A stretch of DNA of 64,000 nt from Berberis thunbergii (lineage: Eukaryota > Streptophyta > Magnoliopsida > Ranunculales > Berberidaceae). This document shows positions 32,001-44,800 of this stretch, piece after piece. The notes under the pieces were generated by a model. It had not been told where the DNA came from, did no database searches, and saw nothing but the letters and a program-made list of their open reading frames with translations. Position 1 is the stretch's first letter. Every line of letters starts with the position of its first letter. The translations under genes and the position numbers were made by a program. Location: positions 124,001 to 188,000 of the forward strand of contig QNQO01000683.1 in assembly GCA_003290165.1 (NCBI GenBank), in the 5' to 3' direction.

Positions 32001-35000
32001 GATTTGATCTCTCTACAGACAGTGAGGAGATGTTTCTTTTCCCCTCTAAAAAATCCTGTTGTTTCGCTCCTTCCAAATTAACCAAATTGTAGCAAGAAAG
32101 ACTAGAAATACTCTGATCCAGAGCCATGTTCTAATTGTAGAGCAGCCATCTCTCCTCCATTGATCTATTCAACCAAGAAAAGACTCTCCAGAAGGCAGAA
32201 CCCCAGCAGACTCAGCACAGATGTTCCTCCAAATTTCCAGGGAAATTTTGCAGGAAAAGAACAAGTGTTGGATGCTTCTGGATTAGACTCACAAAGGCTA
32301 CATCTGTTTGCAATCAATAGCCCTCTTTGGTTGAGCTTCTCTACAGTCAGCAATTTTCCATGTGCAAGGGCCCAAATGAAGAAATTGACTCTAGGAGGGA
32401 CTTCCTTCAGCCAAAAAATCGTGCTACTAAACATAGAGGGCAAACAAGCGACATTGGAAATTTTGATGGCTTATATGAACTGAGAACTTTCCTATTTTAT
32501 CCTCCCAGATCCGGTCATCTTCATCATCATCAGTAAGGGAGATACTGCTTAACACATCAACCAGCTCAATAAAATTGTGCAATTCATTGTGTCTCACACC
32601 TCTTCTTAGAGCAAGGTCCCAAGAGCGAAAATTGTTCTTCAAACCAAGATAAATTTGGGAGATGTTGCCAACTTTTTTAGGAAGATGCATACATGGCTTT
32701 GAATTTGGTTTTGAGTGGTTGATTAATAGCCCATTAGTCATCCCAGAAACTTATTCTAGTGCCTCTGCCTGCCACACAGGAGATCTCTTTCTCAAATAAA
32801 GGCGTTAAGTTCATGATAGCTTTCACCAACTACACCCATAAGCATTGGAGACTTGGTTGGTGAACCAACCATTAGGGTAAACCCCATATTTTTGTTGGAT
32901 AATAGTTCTCCAATCTCCACAGAGTGCCTTCCTCACCAAATCTCCAAAGCCATTTGGAGAGCAGAGCCTGATTTCTGAACTACATCTTGGTCATTCAAGT
33001 AGCTGCCCGTATGTTTTCTGAATCAACCTGATTCTACTTTTTCTTTTCAATTCTAATTTTATGTTCTTTTATTGCTTTATCTGTGAATATTTCTCTCTTC
33101 ACAAGGCCGTCTCAGTTGTAAGTGCATCTATCAATTTCTGTCCCTCCTAGATCAAATGATTTTAAGGGTGTGTTTGGTTGCATGAAATCCTACCCCATGG
33201 AATCACATGGGAGAACCACTTAGTTTTATGGCAAACTTGATCAAAATATGGGGGACCATCTATCGTTGATTATGCATTTTTTTTTAATCAATGGTGGGAG
33301 TTCATGTAATAGGATTCTATGCAACCAAACACCCCCTAAATGAATTCTAAATATGGAAATCATTTGTATCTTCTTTTCTTATTGGAAAATATCATATTTT
33401 CTGAAATGTTCGATGTGTTATGTCTCTCTAATTTATTTCACAATCTCTCAAGAGCTACTAATCCTGGCAATGGAATGTAGAAGTCTTCTTTCACTGCCAC
33501 ATGGTATATTGAGGTTGGAGGAGACTACCACTTTTGTATGAGTAGGTCCCACTTGTTTAGCTCATTTTATCATCCTGTTTTGGGTTAATACATTCCACAC
33601 CAGCGGGTATCAACCCTTTAATGATCTCAACAGGGACCCTCAGATGAGCCTATGTATAAATGCAACACCTTCTATTTGCCGACTTTCTAATGTATGCGAA
33701 TCATCATTCTGTATGAGCCTGACTATTGAGGTGCATTAATGAGGACATGAGATTTACTATTCATATGGCTTCCCGAGAGATTTACTATTATGACTCCACT
33801 TTGTTCTCAGTGTAAATTTAGGTCTGTAGGTAAACCAATGGATACACCAAAAGGTGGACTAGTATGACCAAAAAGGGTACTGGATGGCCCGTGAAAGAAA
33901 CTTGGAGTAGATCAGTAGAGTAGTGATCCGATTCCTTGGAATACATCATCTATATTCTCTCGAAAATCCTTTTGGTTGGACAATCCATTTTAGTTCCTTG
34001 AATCTTAGATGATGTTCTTCAGTATGAACTTGAAAATAATGTCTTGTAGACTAGATGTTCTGTGTTATTTGTTATATTATTATTATTAATTACTTTGGTG
34101 AATACTTTGCATTTGGACGGTGCTAAACCTGGCAGCTCTCATTTATCTTTTGTAGGTTCTCTTTACTGGGTTCAGTTATGGGGGGTTGTCAGAACTTCCA
34201 GAGAACGAATATTTTTCATGTTCAATGGGCTCAACCATTGCTGGAGAGATTGGTATCTTTGGTTACAAACCTTCTGTGTTGATGGATATGCTTGCCGGTA
34301 AGAGGGCTGAAATTGGGACCAAGGTTGGAGCATACATGAGAAGCTTTTCTGGTGATTGTTCACCTTCTGACCTGGAAACTGCCCTGCAGGTTTGTTTATT
34401 ACTATACGTGCATCATTATTCATGAATCAGTTCTTTCAAATATTCCAAAGCTCCATCTTTTCCATCTTGTATTTCATGATTATAAATTCTTGATTGAGCG
34501 AGACGTTCTTTTCATAATATGATTTTTAAATCGAATAGACTCTCAATGCTATGGAAAAGATGTGAATCATGACCAGACTTTCACTTGTGTTTTCTAAATT
34601 TATTTATTTATTTATAGAATTTATGAATTGTGAGCAGGTATCATGTTCGTAACTCGATCAATGTAAGATAACACTCACATCTCCTTTTGTTTTGCAAAAA
34701 ATACAGAAAACAATAAGGTAGTTGTCAATGATGTCATGTACATGCTGTTGAAAGAAAACAATATGAGATAGTAAATAACGAGAACATCATTTAGGCTATG
34801 TTTGGTTGGCTAGAAACCAATCCCACTGGACATTAAAGAAATGGACGAGGGAGTGGAAAGAAAGAGTGACATTGAAGGATGAATTGAGGTTGAAGACGAC
34901 CTTGCTTTGTCTCCTTTTTCATGGCGATGTATTCCTTTCCCCTCCTAAAGAAATGTATTTCTCCAATTTTGAAGAGAAAACACGAGGTTCAAGGTTATCT

Positions 35001-38000
35001 TTAACCCCAAGCTCTTTCTTACCAAGCGTCACTCTCTCTTATCTTTTCTGGAGAAGACAACTAAATAAAGATAATGGAGAGCTGAGAAAAAAAGTGGAAA
35101 AAGGGAGAATCGACCTTCAACGGTTCAACCTCACTTTTTCTCTCAAAACTGTGGACAAAATTTTACAAGGGGAAAAGAATTTTGCCATGGAAAACCCAAA
35201 TACATATAGGCTCCATTTGTTTCATGGATTTTTTTTTAAAGGTTTATTTTTGATAATCTGAATTTTCTAGTGTTCGGTTTCGTAGAAAAATACAGGTCTT
35301 TTATTAGTATCTCCATTTCCAGGATATTCTAATGACTTTAACTTTTCAATAAGCACCATCACGAACAACCCTATCATTACAACCACTGTTTAATTTGTCA
35401 ACCACACAACTCCACCACCATGCCTCAAATACCACCATGACGCCACTGTCACCATAGCACAACCATCGCCACCACCTCATACCACAAGCAATGCCACTAC
35501 TACCACTACCACCACATGCACAATCAACGCGATCACAAGCACAACCACTGTCACCACCAACATCATAACTGACCACCGCCATCGTAATTGATGATACATC
35601 AAAATAGACCGATCATCACAGCCGTACACGTGACATAAAGATCCATCACGAGAATATAACGCCCAATCTATTGGACCAACTCGTACAACCCGGGAAAAAT
35701 GAAGCCAACTGCATAAAGACCCGAACAAGTCCGGTCAATGAGGAAAATAAATAATACCTAAATCTAGGCCTAAACGAATCAAAGCACAGATCCAGGCCCG
35801 ACACGAGTTCTCTCATAAAGAAGAGGAACGTTGCACCGAAAAGAGCCGTGGAGAGAGTTACGCCTGTCCGAATGCATCTCCATAAAGGAGGAAACTGTTA
35901 CAAGAAACATCTTTGTTGTGCCTCACATGCTTAAGTCACGCAGAAGATGATTTTTGGACGCATCAGTAATCACTACCATTTTAATGACACGATCAATCAC
36001 TGATACCTCCACTATTGCCACCACAATCAACCAGTCAGCATCACACAACACAAATATTTTTTGGGGACAATTTTTGGACGCATCAGTAATCACTACCACT
36101 TTAATGACACAATCAATCACTGATACCTCTACCATTGCCACCACAATCAACCAGTCAGCATCACGCAATACAAATATTTGATCATTCAAATATTATTTTT
36201 TCACACCACAATCAAACAACATGAAAGAATTTGGGATTTTTTTGTTCCCCATAATCTTTTATGTCCTCAAATATTTTTTTTCCATGAAACAAACAGAACC
36301 ATAGTCCATTTTCAACATCAATCACTTAGTTTTATCTATCATTCTCTTCTCTCCTCGCCCCTTTCATTTTTCGATTGTTTCCTTGGAATCGTTTTTCTGT
36401 AAAACCAAACACAGCCTTACTAGAAGTTAACTTCTAAGAGTTGCATTTTACTTTTATTTTTATTTTTAGGCTGGAGGCTGAATTTGGACCTTTCTTTATC
36501 ATATTAGAGCTGTCATTTTATTAAATAAATGTATCTTTCCAGCATTTCTTTGAAGAGACAAACTTATCTATGTGGGAAATGTGCTATTATAGGATCTGAT
36601 AACCTTTTGAATTAAATTTTGTGTTATCCATGTTAGTCCGTTTGTCTAGAATACAATATTTCTATATTTTGAAACAAGAATGAAAAAATCACCTGCTGTT
36701 GACTTCTGAGATGATGGCGCTACTATAGGTTTATTTTGGTCTTTTGTTGGCATTCTCTCTATTTGTGTCTTTCCTAAGAAATTTTACTTTGGTATGGGCC
36801 CTGATGGGGAGGGCGGTGAAAACTCAAGCTCTTAACTTTGTTTGCAGATTTCTGGGGAACCACATGCATAAGACGTGTCTAGCACACATTTCCATGTTAT
36901 ACATGTTAATGATGTTGAGATTATTTTTTATAGATATAGTCGTCCCTTTTGAGATTTGCAGATTAACTCTTAACTGATGAGCATGTAGTTTTTTTAGTGT
37001 TAATCAATTTATCTTATGGTGGATCTGTAGCTAGTTTACCAGCTATTTACAACGAACGTAGTACCAGGAGAGGAAGAAGTCAAAATAGTAATGGAAATGG
37101 CTGAAGAAGCAATCCATGCTCAAGAAAGAGACCCATATACTGCATTTGCAAACCGTGTTCGGGAGCTTAACTATGGGAACTCTTACTTTTTCAGGGTATA
37201 TACTTTGGTTCAGTTAAGTTCTTCATTTATTGTTGTGTGTTTTTTCCGTGCTTATTTATGAGTGAGACCTCTTTTGCCTGCAGCCAATCCGAATTAATGA
37301 CCTTCAAAAGGTTGATCCCATAGCAGCTTGTGAATATTTCAATAGCTGTTTTAAGGATCCTTCCACCTTCACTGTTGTGATTGTTGGAAATCTTGATCTA
37401 GGCACGGCAATTCCATTAGTCTTGCAGTATCTGGTGAGATCATATCCTTGTTGACTTGGTTCAGTCTAAAGAAACCTGAGATTTTGATTGAATTTCGTTC
37501 TTGTTTCTCAATGTAGGGTGGCATACCAAGACCGCCTGAGCCAGTCTTACATTTAAATCGAGATGACTTGAAAGGCTTACCGTTCACTTTTCCAGCAACT
37601 ATATTTCGGTAAATGTGTTTCATTACTTTAGATATTGGTGCTAACCTTGTCATCTATTTTTATTTTGCCCATCTTTAGATTCCTTGTAACTCTGTTCTTC
37701 AAGTTTTGTGCTTTGCAGAGAAGTAGTTCGGAGCCCCATGGTGGAAGCTCAATGTTCTGTCCAGCTAGCCTTTCCGGTGGAACTAAAGAATGAATCCATG
37801 GTATATAACTATGCTGTTCAAAAAACTTTATTCAACTCTTGAAGTGGCTGTCTATAATTTCACATATTAATACATTTATTTTCTGATTGAACTAAATACA
37901 AGATGGAAGAAATTCATTTGTTGGGTTCCTTGGCAAACTTCTAGAAACAAAAATTATGCAGATTCTCAGGTTCAAGCATGGGCAGGTCGGTCACCCCCCC

Positions 38001-41000
38001 CCCCCCCCCCCCCCCCCCCAAGTTTGTTGAGAATATTTTTGTAATTCGTTTGATAAGTGAGCTTAACAGGTCGTGTTACTTTTATGTTTTAGATATACTC
38101 TGTAAATGTTTCTGTGTTCCTCGGTGGCAATAAGCCGTCAAGAACTGGAGATGTACGTGGTGATATCAGCGTAAATTTTTCCTGTAATCCAGACATCTCG
38201 TGGAAGCTGGTAGGTCTTGGCGCGGATGCTTATCATTTCCTTGATGTTTAATTAGCTTGTTACATTCGAAATTGGCATAGTTACCAATGTACAATCTTGC
38301 GCAGGTTGACTTCGTCTTGGATGAAATATTTCGTCTTCAAAATGAAGGCCCTTCAGAACAGGATGTTTCAACCATTCTTGAAATTGAGCAGCGAGCCCGT
38401 GAAAATGGCATGCAGGTACCTTGTGTTACTGTAATTATGGGAGTATGCATACTTTTGTGGCTTGTTCAAAAGGTCAACTAACTTTGAACTTTTGAAGGAA
38501 AATTACTACTGGCTGGAGAGGATTCTCCGCGGCTACCAGTCACGGGTATATTCTGGCGATGTCAGTGCTTCTTTCCAGGTTGGTGCGAGTGGACATTGTT
38601 TTATGAATTCATCTTAAATGCTTTGTTTGGAATTTTATCAGGATGTTCTCCATTGATCAACTTTATTGTTGTTGGAAATTAAGGTGGATTGATTGCTCTT
38701 CTCAATTGATTGTTCCAAGTGTTTAAGGCTTCTTTGGGATGGCAGTCAATTTGATTCCATTTCTGTGGGGTTATACAAATGTCTTTTACTTTGTGCACAA
38801 CAGTGAAGGTTCTCGGGCTTTGTAATGTGAGGTGTTCCTAGCAAAGATAGGATAGCTGTAAGGAACACAAGACTCAAATCAGTAACAACTGGATTTTGAA
38901 GACAAAGGTCATCTCTGAATGAGAAATAAGTCTTTAGACATCTAAGTAGTCCCTCAGATATGGCTTGCTTTAAAGCAGTCAGTGTGTACCATTACCATCA
39001 ACCTTAGGATGGTCATGCAATCACTTGGTGAAGGTGCAAAGAAAGACAGAACACCATAGAGTACCACAAATTTAGAGCTGTTTTGACCAATCATACCTGC
39101 ATGGCTACATCTACTCTCGCATACAATTTAAACCTGTGATGTGAAGAAAATTCACATTTACCTATTTCTAGCAAACATCACTAGTCCGCTTCGACTATAC
39201 CATTACTGGTATGCTATTGCAAATTAACTTGGACAATTGATTGAGAAATGACCGAAGACGAGAGGGTTAATACCTCAGAGATAAATTAATATATATAGCA
39301 AGGCACTTGGGACTTTGTGTTTTGATGATTTGGGAAGCCCCTCTATTTGTATTGGAAAGGTTTTTAAGGGCTGAGTGGAAGACGAGAGGGTTAACACATG
39401 TTTACTTAGTGATGGCAACAGGGCAGATTTGGGCAAATCTATCCCCGCCCCGCATATCCGTTTACACTATTTTTCAAGAACATCCCCGCTCCAATCGGGT
39501 TGGCGGATATCCACCCCGCCCCAAATATTCGTTTAAAATAATTTTAAAAAAATGATCTTCTTCAGTTCAACAGTGATTGTGTTTGTTAAATATCCATTAA
39601 AAATGTCGTCTAGAAGCTCCATAAGCTCTAATTTCTCCTTAACAAGTAAATCAAATTTGAAATTGCAAGATACCCATTACATATCTGCTACAGTTATCCA
39701 CAAGAGGTTGTTGAATCACAACTCTAAACAAAATTTTCTCCAACCCTCAACAAATCTGATGTCCCATTGCAAACCTTCTCTAACCCATACCCATTACAAA
39801 TCTGCAGTCAATTACAATAAAATAAAATAAAAAATCTGCAGTCAATTACCATAAACCTTCTCCAATGGAGATCTCTATACATGACGCAACAACAAACACT
39901 GAAGCATTCGAACTCCTCCACCTCTCGTCTCAAGACAAGATCTTGGTTTCTAGCATGGCTTTCACTCTTCTTCTCCTTCTACTACTAGATCTTCTTCTTC
40001 ATTTTGTTTTGGATTCTCAGTTGAAGTCTGCTTGAAACCCTCCAAGCTCCGATGATTAAGGTCCAGGCAGCAATTGAGAGGTTTTTCCCTCTACTCTTTG
40101 TTTTTGCTCTATTTTCAGAACAGATCTCAGCTTTCGAGATCAATTTCTCTGCAAGAGATCAGGGTAGAGAAGGTTATGGTTTGTGCTTGTGGGGGAGAGA
40201 TGGATTGCGTAAGAGATCAGGGTAGAGAAGGTTATGGTTTGTGCTTGTGGGGGAGAGATGGATTGCGTAAGAGATCAGGGTTAGGGTTTTTTTTTTGCTT
40301 TTTAAAGGGTAGGGGTATTTCTGTAATTTCTATACTTAACTGGATATTCGTGGGGCGGATATGGCCAAATCCTTATCCACCACAAATATTTGATGGATGC
40401 GGTTTGGATATCCGTATCCGCCCCGAAATACAATTAGGCATTATCCAAAACAGCCCCAAACAGAGCGGGTGGGGCGGATATCCATGAAAATCCGCCCCAC
40501 TTCCATCCCTATGTTTACTAAACCTCATTTGTACATGTAATTTTCTGATAGGGTTTGTCAGTATGCAAAAACTGTTGGACAGAATTGCTTCTGATGTTCA
40601 GAGGTTTTCTGTCAGCATGGAACTCACCAGAAAAAAAAACATTGAAAAAAAAAGAAAAGAGAGTTGTTAGCCAACTAGGACTAGCAGTGTAGTATAAGAG
40701 TTGCATTCTCAGGTGGTGGAATGATATATAATCCAAATATTTGCCGAAAGCTTTGGCATGTATATTGAGTGATGCTGAAGCATAAGACCCCTCCCGAACA
40801 CATGTTTAAGTTGCATACATTTTTACCATGAAGCACCTTACAAGTGCGACTGCATATCTTTAGGGAAGGAAATTGGGTATTTATGTGGCAGATAGGATTG
40901 CTAATACTTCAGTTTATTTGTCTTCTTCATCCATTCTTTCCCTCATCTGTTTCCCCAGGAGAGGTGGTTCACAGTTGTTCCTCTTTCTTATGTAAGGATT

Positions 41001-41886
41001 CCATCAGTGTATACTTGCTAATTGGATAAAATTTTCTAGTTTTAGTGAGCCTTTGATTATGGTTGTGGATGCAGGTTCAAGATCAGGGGCGCAATAAAGT
41101 TAGAGAATCTTTACAACCTTCTACAGCACAGTCAGTGTTGCAACGGATACTACCCTTTCCCTGTACAAAGAAGTACACTGTAGTGATTCTTATGCCTCAG
41201 ATGTTACGCTTGAAGATGCTCAAATCATTCGTTCGGTCCAAAGGAGGCAGATATGGTAAAGATGCAAGGGTAAGTCATGTCTTATCTAACACATTACCAT
41301 TACAATTTGTTGGAAACATCCACAATTTTTTATGTGAGAAGTCGAGGATATTTCATTTCCCCCCTCCTAAATTGTTCATGAATTAAGCCTTCCCTTAAAT
41401 TAGGGGTTTTCGTTGGTCAATGGGCTCAAGACTTTTTAGCTATTTTTTTCTGCCGTCTAATAAAAGGCTTGATGTATGTCACGTGTTAACTAAATTGAAT
41501 TTTTTTGCCTCATGATCAAACGTATCAATACACATCACAAGGATCATATTTAACAAAAAATCCGAGGCATCTATTGCTTATTGATTGCAGGATGTATATC
41601 AAAGTGTTTTATCTTGAGGCAATTAAGTGCAATTGGGGTGTCACATCACAGGTGGTGCATCAAGCTTACCATGTTGCATTTTGGTCTCTTCACACAGCCA
41701 CTGTATTGAACGACATAAATTTGTAATTTAGAGGAAACTCTAGTACATTGGTGGGGGAATCCCAAAAATCTTTTCAGCTATATATTTAACATTAGTTCTT
41801 TCTTTGGATCTTGGCAGACCTTAGCAGTTGTAGCAGGTGCACTGGTTTTAGTCGTCAGCTTGTGGAGATACTCGCGGAGGAAGTAA
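23096..41886 (+). CDS. M16-family zinc metallopeptidase, PqqL-like (21 exons, about 1006 aa)
   Basis: Exons inferred from GT/AG signals and phase: 23096-23304, 24233-24479, 24542-24667, 25950-26087, 26204-26338, 26478-26735, 26899-27036, 28441-28510, 28689-28902, 31192-31297, 34156-34389, 37031-37195, 37284-37433, 37517-37608, 37719-37800, 37903-37985, 38093-38209, 38305-38415, 38498-38578, 41075-41269, 41818-41886. All junctions keep phase except exon 16, 83 nt where 84 are expected. The inverted zinc motif HIVEH is at residues 83-87, with a likely third ligand in the EKERGAVLEE stretch near 163. Homologous M16 modules continue to the C-terminus, which ends in a hydrophobic helix (TLAVVAGALVLVVSLW) and basic tail, suggesting a tail anchor. 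The closest family is plant 'probable zinc protease PqqL'; the substrate is unknown. The introns are full of transposons. Confidence 0.9.
27086..28169. mobile_element. Harbinger-like element in M16 intron 7
   Basis: The left end is GGGTGTGTTTGATTTTTTGGG and the right end is CCCAAAATCCAAACACTAGTG, an imperfect inverted repeat. TAA flanks both sides (27083-27085, 28170-28172). Length 1,084 bp, with no transposase. A (TA)n run lies at 27838-27862. Confidence 0.5.
29015..29049 (+). repeat. G-rich tract in M16 intron 9 (G-quadruplex candidate)
   Basis: Consecutive runs GGGG, GGGGGG, G(14 or more), GGG on the transcribed gene's sense strand. It could form a G-quadruplex in RNA and is also a likely sequencing trouble spot. 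Confidence 0.7.
30300..30670 (-). mobile_element. LINE 3' relic in M16 intron 9
   Basis: The minus strand contains VHAIVWVVWREKNNRVF, a hallmark of the segment after the zf-RVT domain in plant LINEs. A T-run at 30316-30323 is in the position of a degenerate A-tail. Confidence 0.6.
31815..32960 (-). mobile_element. LINE 3' relic (zf-RVT region) in M16 intron 10
   Basis: Minus-strand fragments read, in order, DRIWEDKIGKFSV, VPPRVNFFIWALAHGKLLTVEKLNQRG and RCSLCESNPE (zf-RVT), then a degenerate IWKERNN segment. A T-run near 31815-31823 marks the tail end. The frames are interrupted. Confidence 0.75.
33166..33336. mobile_element. Tourist-like MITE (171 bp) in M16 intron 10, TAA duplication
   Basis: It starts GGGTGTGTTTGGTTGCAT and ends ATGCAACCAAACACCCCC. 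TAA lies on both sides (33163-33165, 33337-33339). It is a shorter relative of the element at 21769-22089. Confidence 0.8.
34794..36416. mobile_element. Compound Harbinger-like element in M16 intron 11, TTA duplication
   Basis: The left end GGCTATGTTTGGTT and the right end AACCAAACACAGCC form an inverted repeat. TTA flanks both sides (34791-34793, 36417-36419). The 1.6-kb interior holds a (CCA/CAC)-rich stretch (35400-35560) and a 120-bp tandem duplication, so nested or captured DNA is likely. Confidence 0.55.
35951..36178. repeat. 120-bp tandem duplication
   Basis: TTTTTGGACGCATCAGTAAT starts at 35951 and again at 36071. The two units differ at only a handful of positions, indicating a recent duplication. 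Confidence 0.92.
37994..38019 (+). repeat. C26 homopolymer next to a splice donor (M16 intron 16)
   Basis: A run of 26 Cs begins eight bases after the exon 16 donor (GTCGGTCA). Such a tract is unstable and error-prone, and could affect donor use. Confidence 0.85.
39407..40511. mobile_element. hAT-type non-autonomous element in M16 intron 19, 8-bp duplication
   Basis: TGTTTACT occurs exactly at 39399-39406 and 40512-40519. The ends TAGTGATGGCAACAGGGC and (reverse complement) TAGGGATGGAAGTGGGGC are imperfect inverted repeats typical of hAT. Sub-terminal GGGGCGGATAT repeats are present in both orientations. No transposase frame. Confidence 0.85.
40153..40284. repeat. 58-bp tandem repeat within the hAT element
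   Basis: AAGAGATCAGGGTAGAGAAG begins at 40153 and 40211, with a partial third copy at 40269. Confidence 0.85.
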
Positions 41887-44800
41887 TGGCTTTAGCCAAT
41901 GTCATCGATGACATAAACGACTTCAAAAGCCAAGAAAATGAGTTAATTCTTGTTAAGAGAATTGATCAGGCTTATCCCATTGGAGAAGAATACGTAGAAA
42001 TTGAGACATCACTTGTTTTGTTCTTAAAAGTTAGAAGTACATGGAGAAGAGGGGGTTCGGATCTGCACAATTGTAAGTTACATGCATTGCACATGAATAA
42101 GGATATATAGAGATGTAGAGGTCATGACGACATACTGCACGTAGTTTGGAGAAGTTTGATGCAACCAGGAGTTCGAGTGGAGATTTTTATTAGAGGTCAG
42201 TAGGAAAAACTTACTGATGATCTTCCATTGATTGGAGCCATCTGTTGTAATGTATGTTTTGTTCAGATTGGCTATTTAATTGATATACATTATAATGTAT
42301 ACAGGTACCCAAAGTTAGAATGCCGCCTTATTCAAACAAATTTATGATATCAAATGCATTTAGTTGAGCTTTATCATACAGATTGAACTATATAATGACC
42401 CTTACGAACGTCTTACAGATAAAATAAAATTGTGTTGATTTACTTATTTTAAGAGAGAGAATAGCACAGCTTTTCTAATGTATGTTCTTATAGTAGTCAC
42501 GCTCAGGGGAGAAATGCATTGTGTTAACAACTACCAGCAAGGATTTGTTGTTACTTCTTTCTGGATCATAGGTAATGTGCTGAGGGTTACGAGGTCCATT
42601 TTGCTAGTTGAATGTCGAATCCAATGTCAAATTACAATATCGTCGCATAGGAACACAAGTTTGATGTGGATACCTTACCCTACTGTATGTACGTATACAC
42701 AATTGGTTAGCATCAACAATTTATAATAAGATTGTAACACTTAACATCATTTTACGATACCATTGATTACAGGTCTGACAAATAAATAAATAAATAAATA
42801 AAAAGGAAGGATTGTTTGATTGATTCAATTATTTTGCCAATTGACTTAAAGCAAGAAAAGCCAAATATCCAATATTCTCCAAAACCCCAAGAGTAACCAG
42901 TAATCACAGACCACAAATGCATTTTTATTTTTAGGTCACCTAATTTCCAAAACCCTAGCCGTGGGAGCTGGGTCAATTGTCTCATGTGTCATGTTAGATT
43001 CTGCCTTCCACTTGGATCTCGTTCATTCTGCCACATTTATTATTTGAACAACTGAAATGGAATAAACCCATGGAAGAAGAAGAAGACTTTGGTGATCAAA
43101 TTAAGACCCACTGTTCCATTGTACTTGTACAGATTTCAACAAATACTGATAGTTAATTCACCAAAGCCATCGACAAAGTCATAATCACCAACCAACCAAT
43201 GATCTCAATTATGGGGTGTTTGTTTTTTGCCTTTTAATGATAATAAGAGTCCCAATCAGCTACACCATGATGTAGGGTGTCAGTCTCTAACTCCATAACA
43301 AAATGAAATACCATTGCTGTCTGAAATACATGGTTGGGTAGCTATTTGCAAGATAAACATGGTGTAGAGTGTAGGCATCCCAGTTCTTGCGATTATTTCC
43401 AATTTCCTCAATTTTTAGGATGTTTTTAGACTATTTGCTTCCATTACTCCACGTTTGTCTAAGTCACTGACTTAAAAGTTTCCTAGATTCTTGATGAATG
43501 GACAAGAAGAAGCACAATAGAATCCCATGCAAACAACAGTTCACCTACTGTATCTACACACTCCTTGTTGTATTAGTGTTGTGTTTAAGCTCACTACAAT
43601 GCTTAAACGTGTCGACAAATCATGAATTTAAGCACTGTTATTCCACTAAAATCAGAAGAACAGATGCTCCATTTAATTGATACTAATTGTTAAGGTTAGA
43701 TTAGACAATTAGCTAGACAAAAAAAAAGAAAAAGAGAAAAGGGGTTGGTGGACAACCTTGCTGACTTTGCTTCACATTTGTTTAATCAAAGCTTTAGTAC
43801 AACATTCAAACCACTCGTCAATTTGCCACTGTTATACTAATCTTCCTTTTCTCAATAGAAAACCCCAGAGTCCTTTTTTTTTTGCACACAACATCAACAC
43901 AGCAAGCTTTCATTAAACAAAAAATAAAGTCATACAAAACCCCACAGTTATTTTAGAAAATTATTAGGGAAGTGCATATAGTCAACTTTGTTTAACTACT
44001 ACCATCATAGACCTAATCATCCTGTGACAAAATACCCCCATGAAAATCACACCGTTACCTGGTTATTAGTCCATTGAAATCATTGAACGTCTTCCATTAA
44101 TCACGCAAGCACATTTGGAGGAAACTTAATTACTAGGTTGCAAGTTCAAGTCTCATTATTTAATATAATTATTGATTGAGGTAATTTAATATAAGATTTC
44201 ACCGTTATATACCTATCATCCTTACTTTAGGGTTGAAGATTTTACGATGTACTAATCTCACAAGATGCTCCGTTTCGTCACAAATAATCCAAAAACACCC
44301 AGAAACAACAAACCAGATGCATTTTTTGACTACCAAAAACAAGACATGAGCTCACCTGACCTGAATTTTCCCATAAAATACTTCAAAGGGTCCAAGTTTG
44401 GTAAAGAAAACCACAGTAATCAGTGCACAACACAACAGAAAAACCCTAATTATTAATTACTATCTTCATCATCTCCTAGCTAATCTCATCTTTTACATTG
44501 GAAACCCAATTTCAAAATTTTTGTTTTTCCTACAAGGGTACTTGAGTCACATGATCCAAAAAAAACAAGTAAACAAGAAGTCTAAAATCTAAATACCCTC
44601 CAAACTTTATACTTTATAAATTAAAATATAAAGTACCCCTTAAGACATCTTTAAGATATCATTATTTGTCTAATTATTTTAAACAAAAATCAGGTCAAGT
44701 ACACCTTGTAAAATTCCTTCTTGTTATATTGTTGTTTTTCTTGGAAGGCCGGTGCAAGACTCCTCACCATTTTTCCAAGTTCTTTCCATTTCCCACCACA

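Noticed and set aside
34806..35261. 151-codon plus-strand frame in M16 intron 11
   Set aside because: Inside a transposon-like element, with mixed composition, no domain and no link to neighbouring exons.
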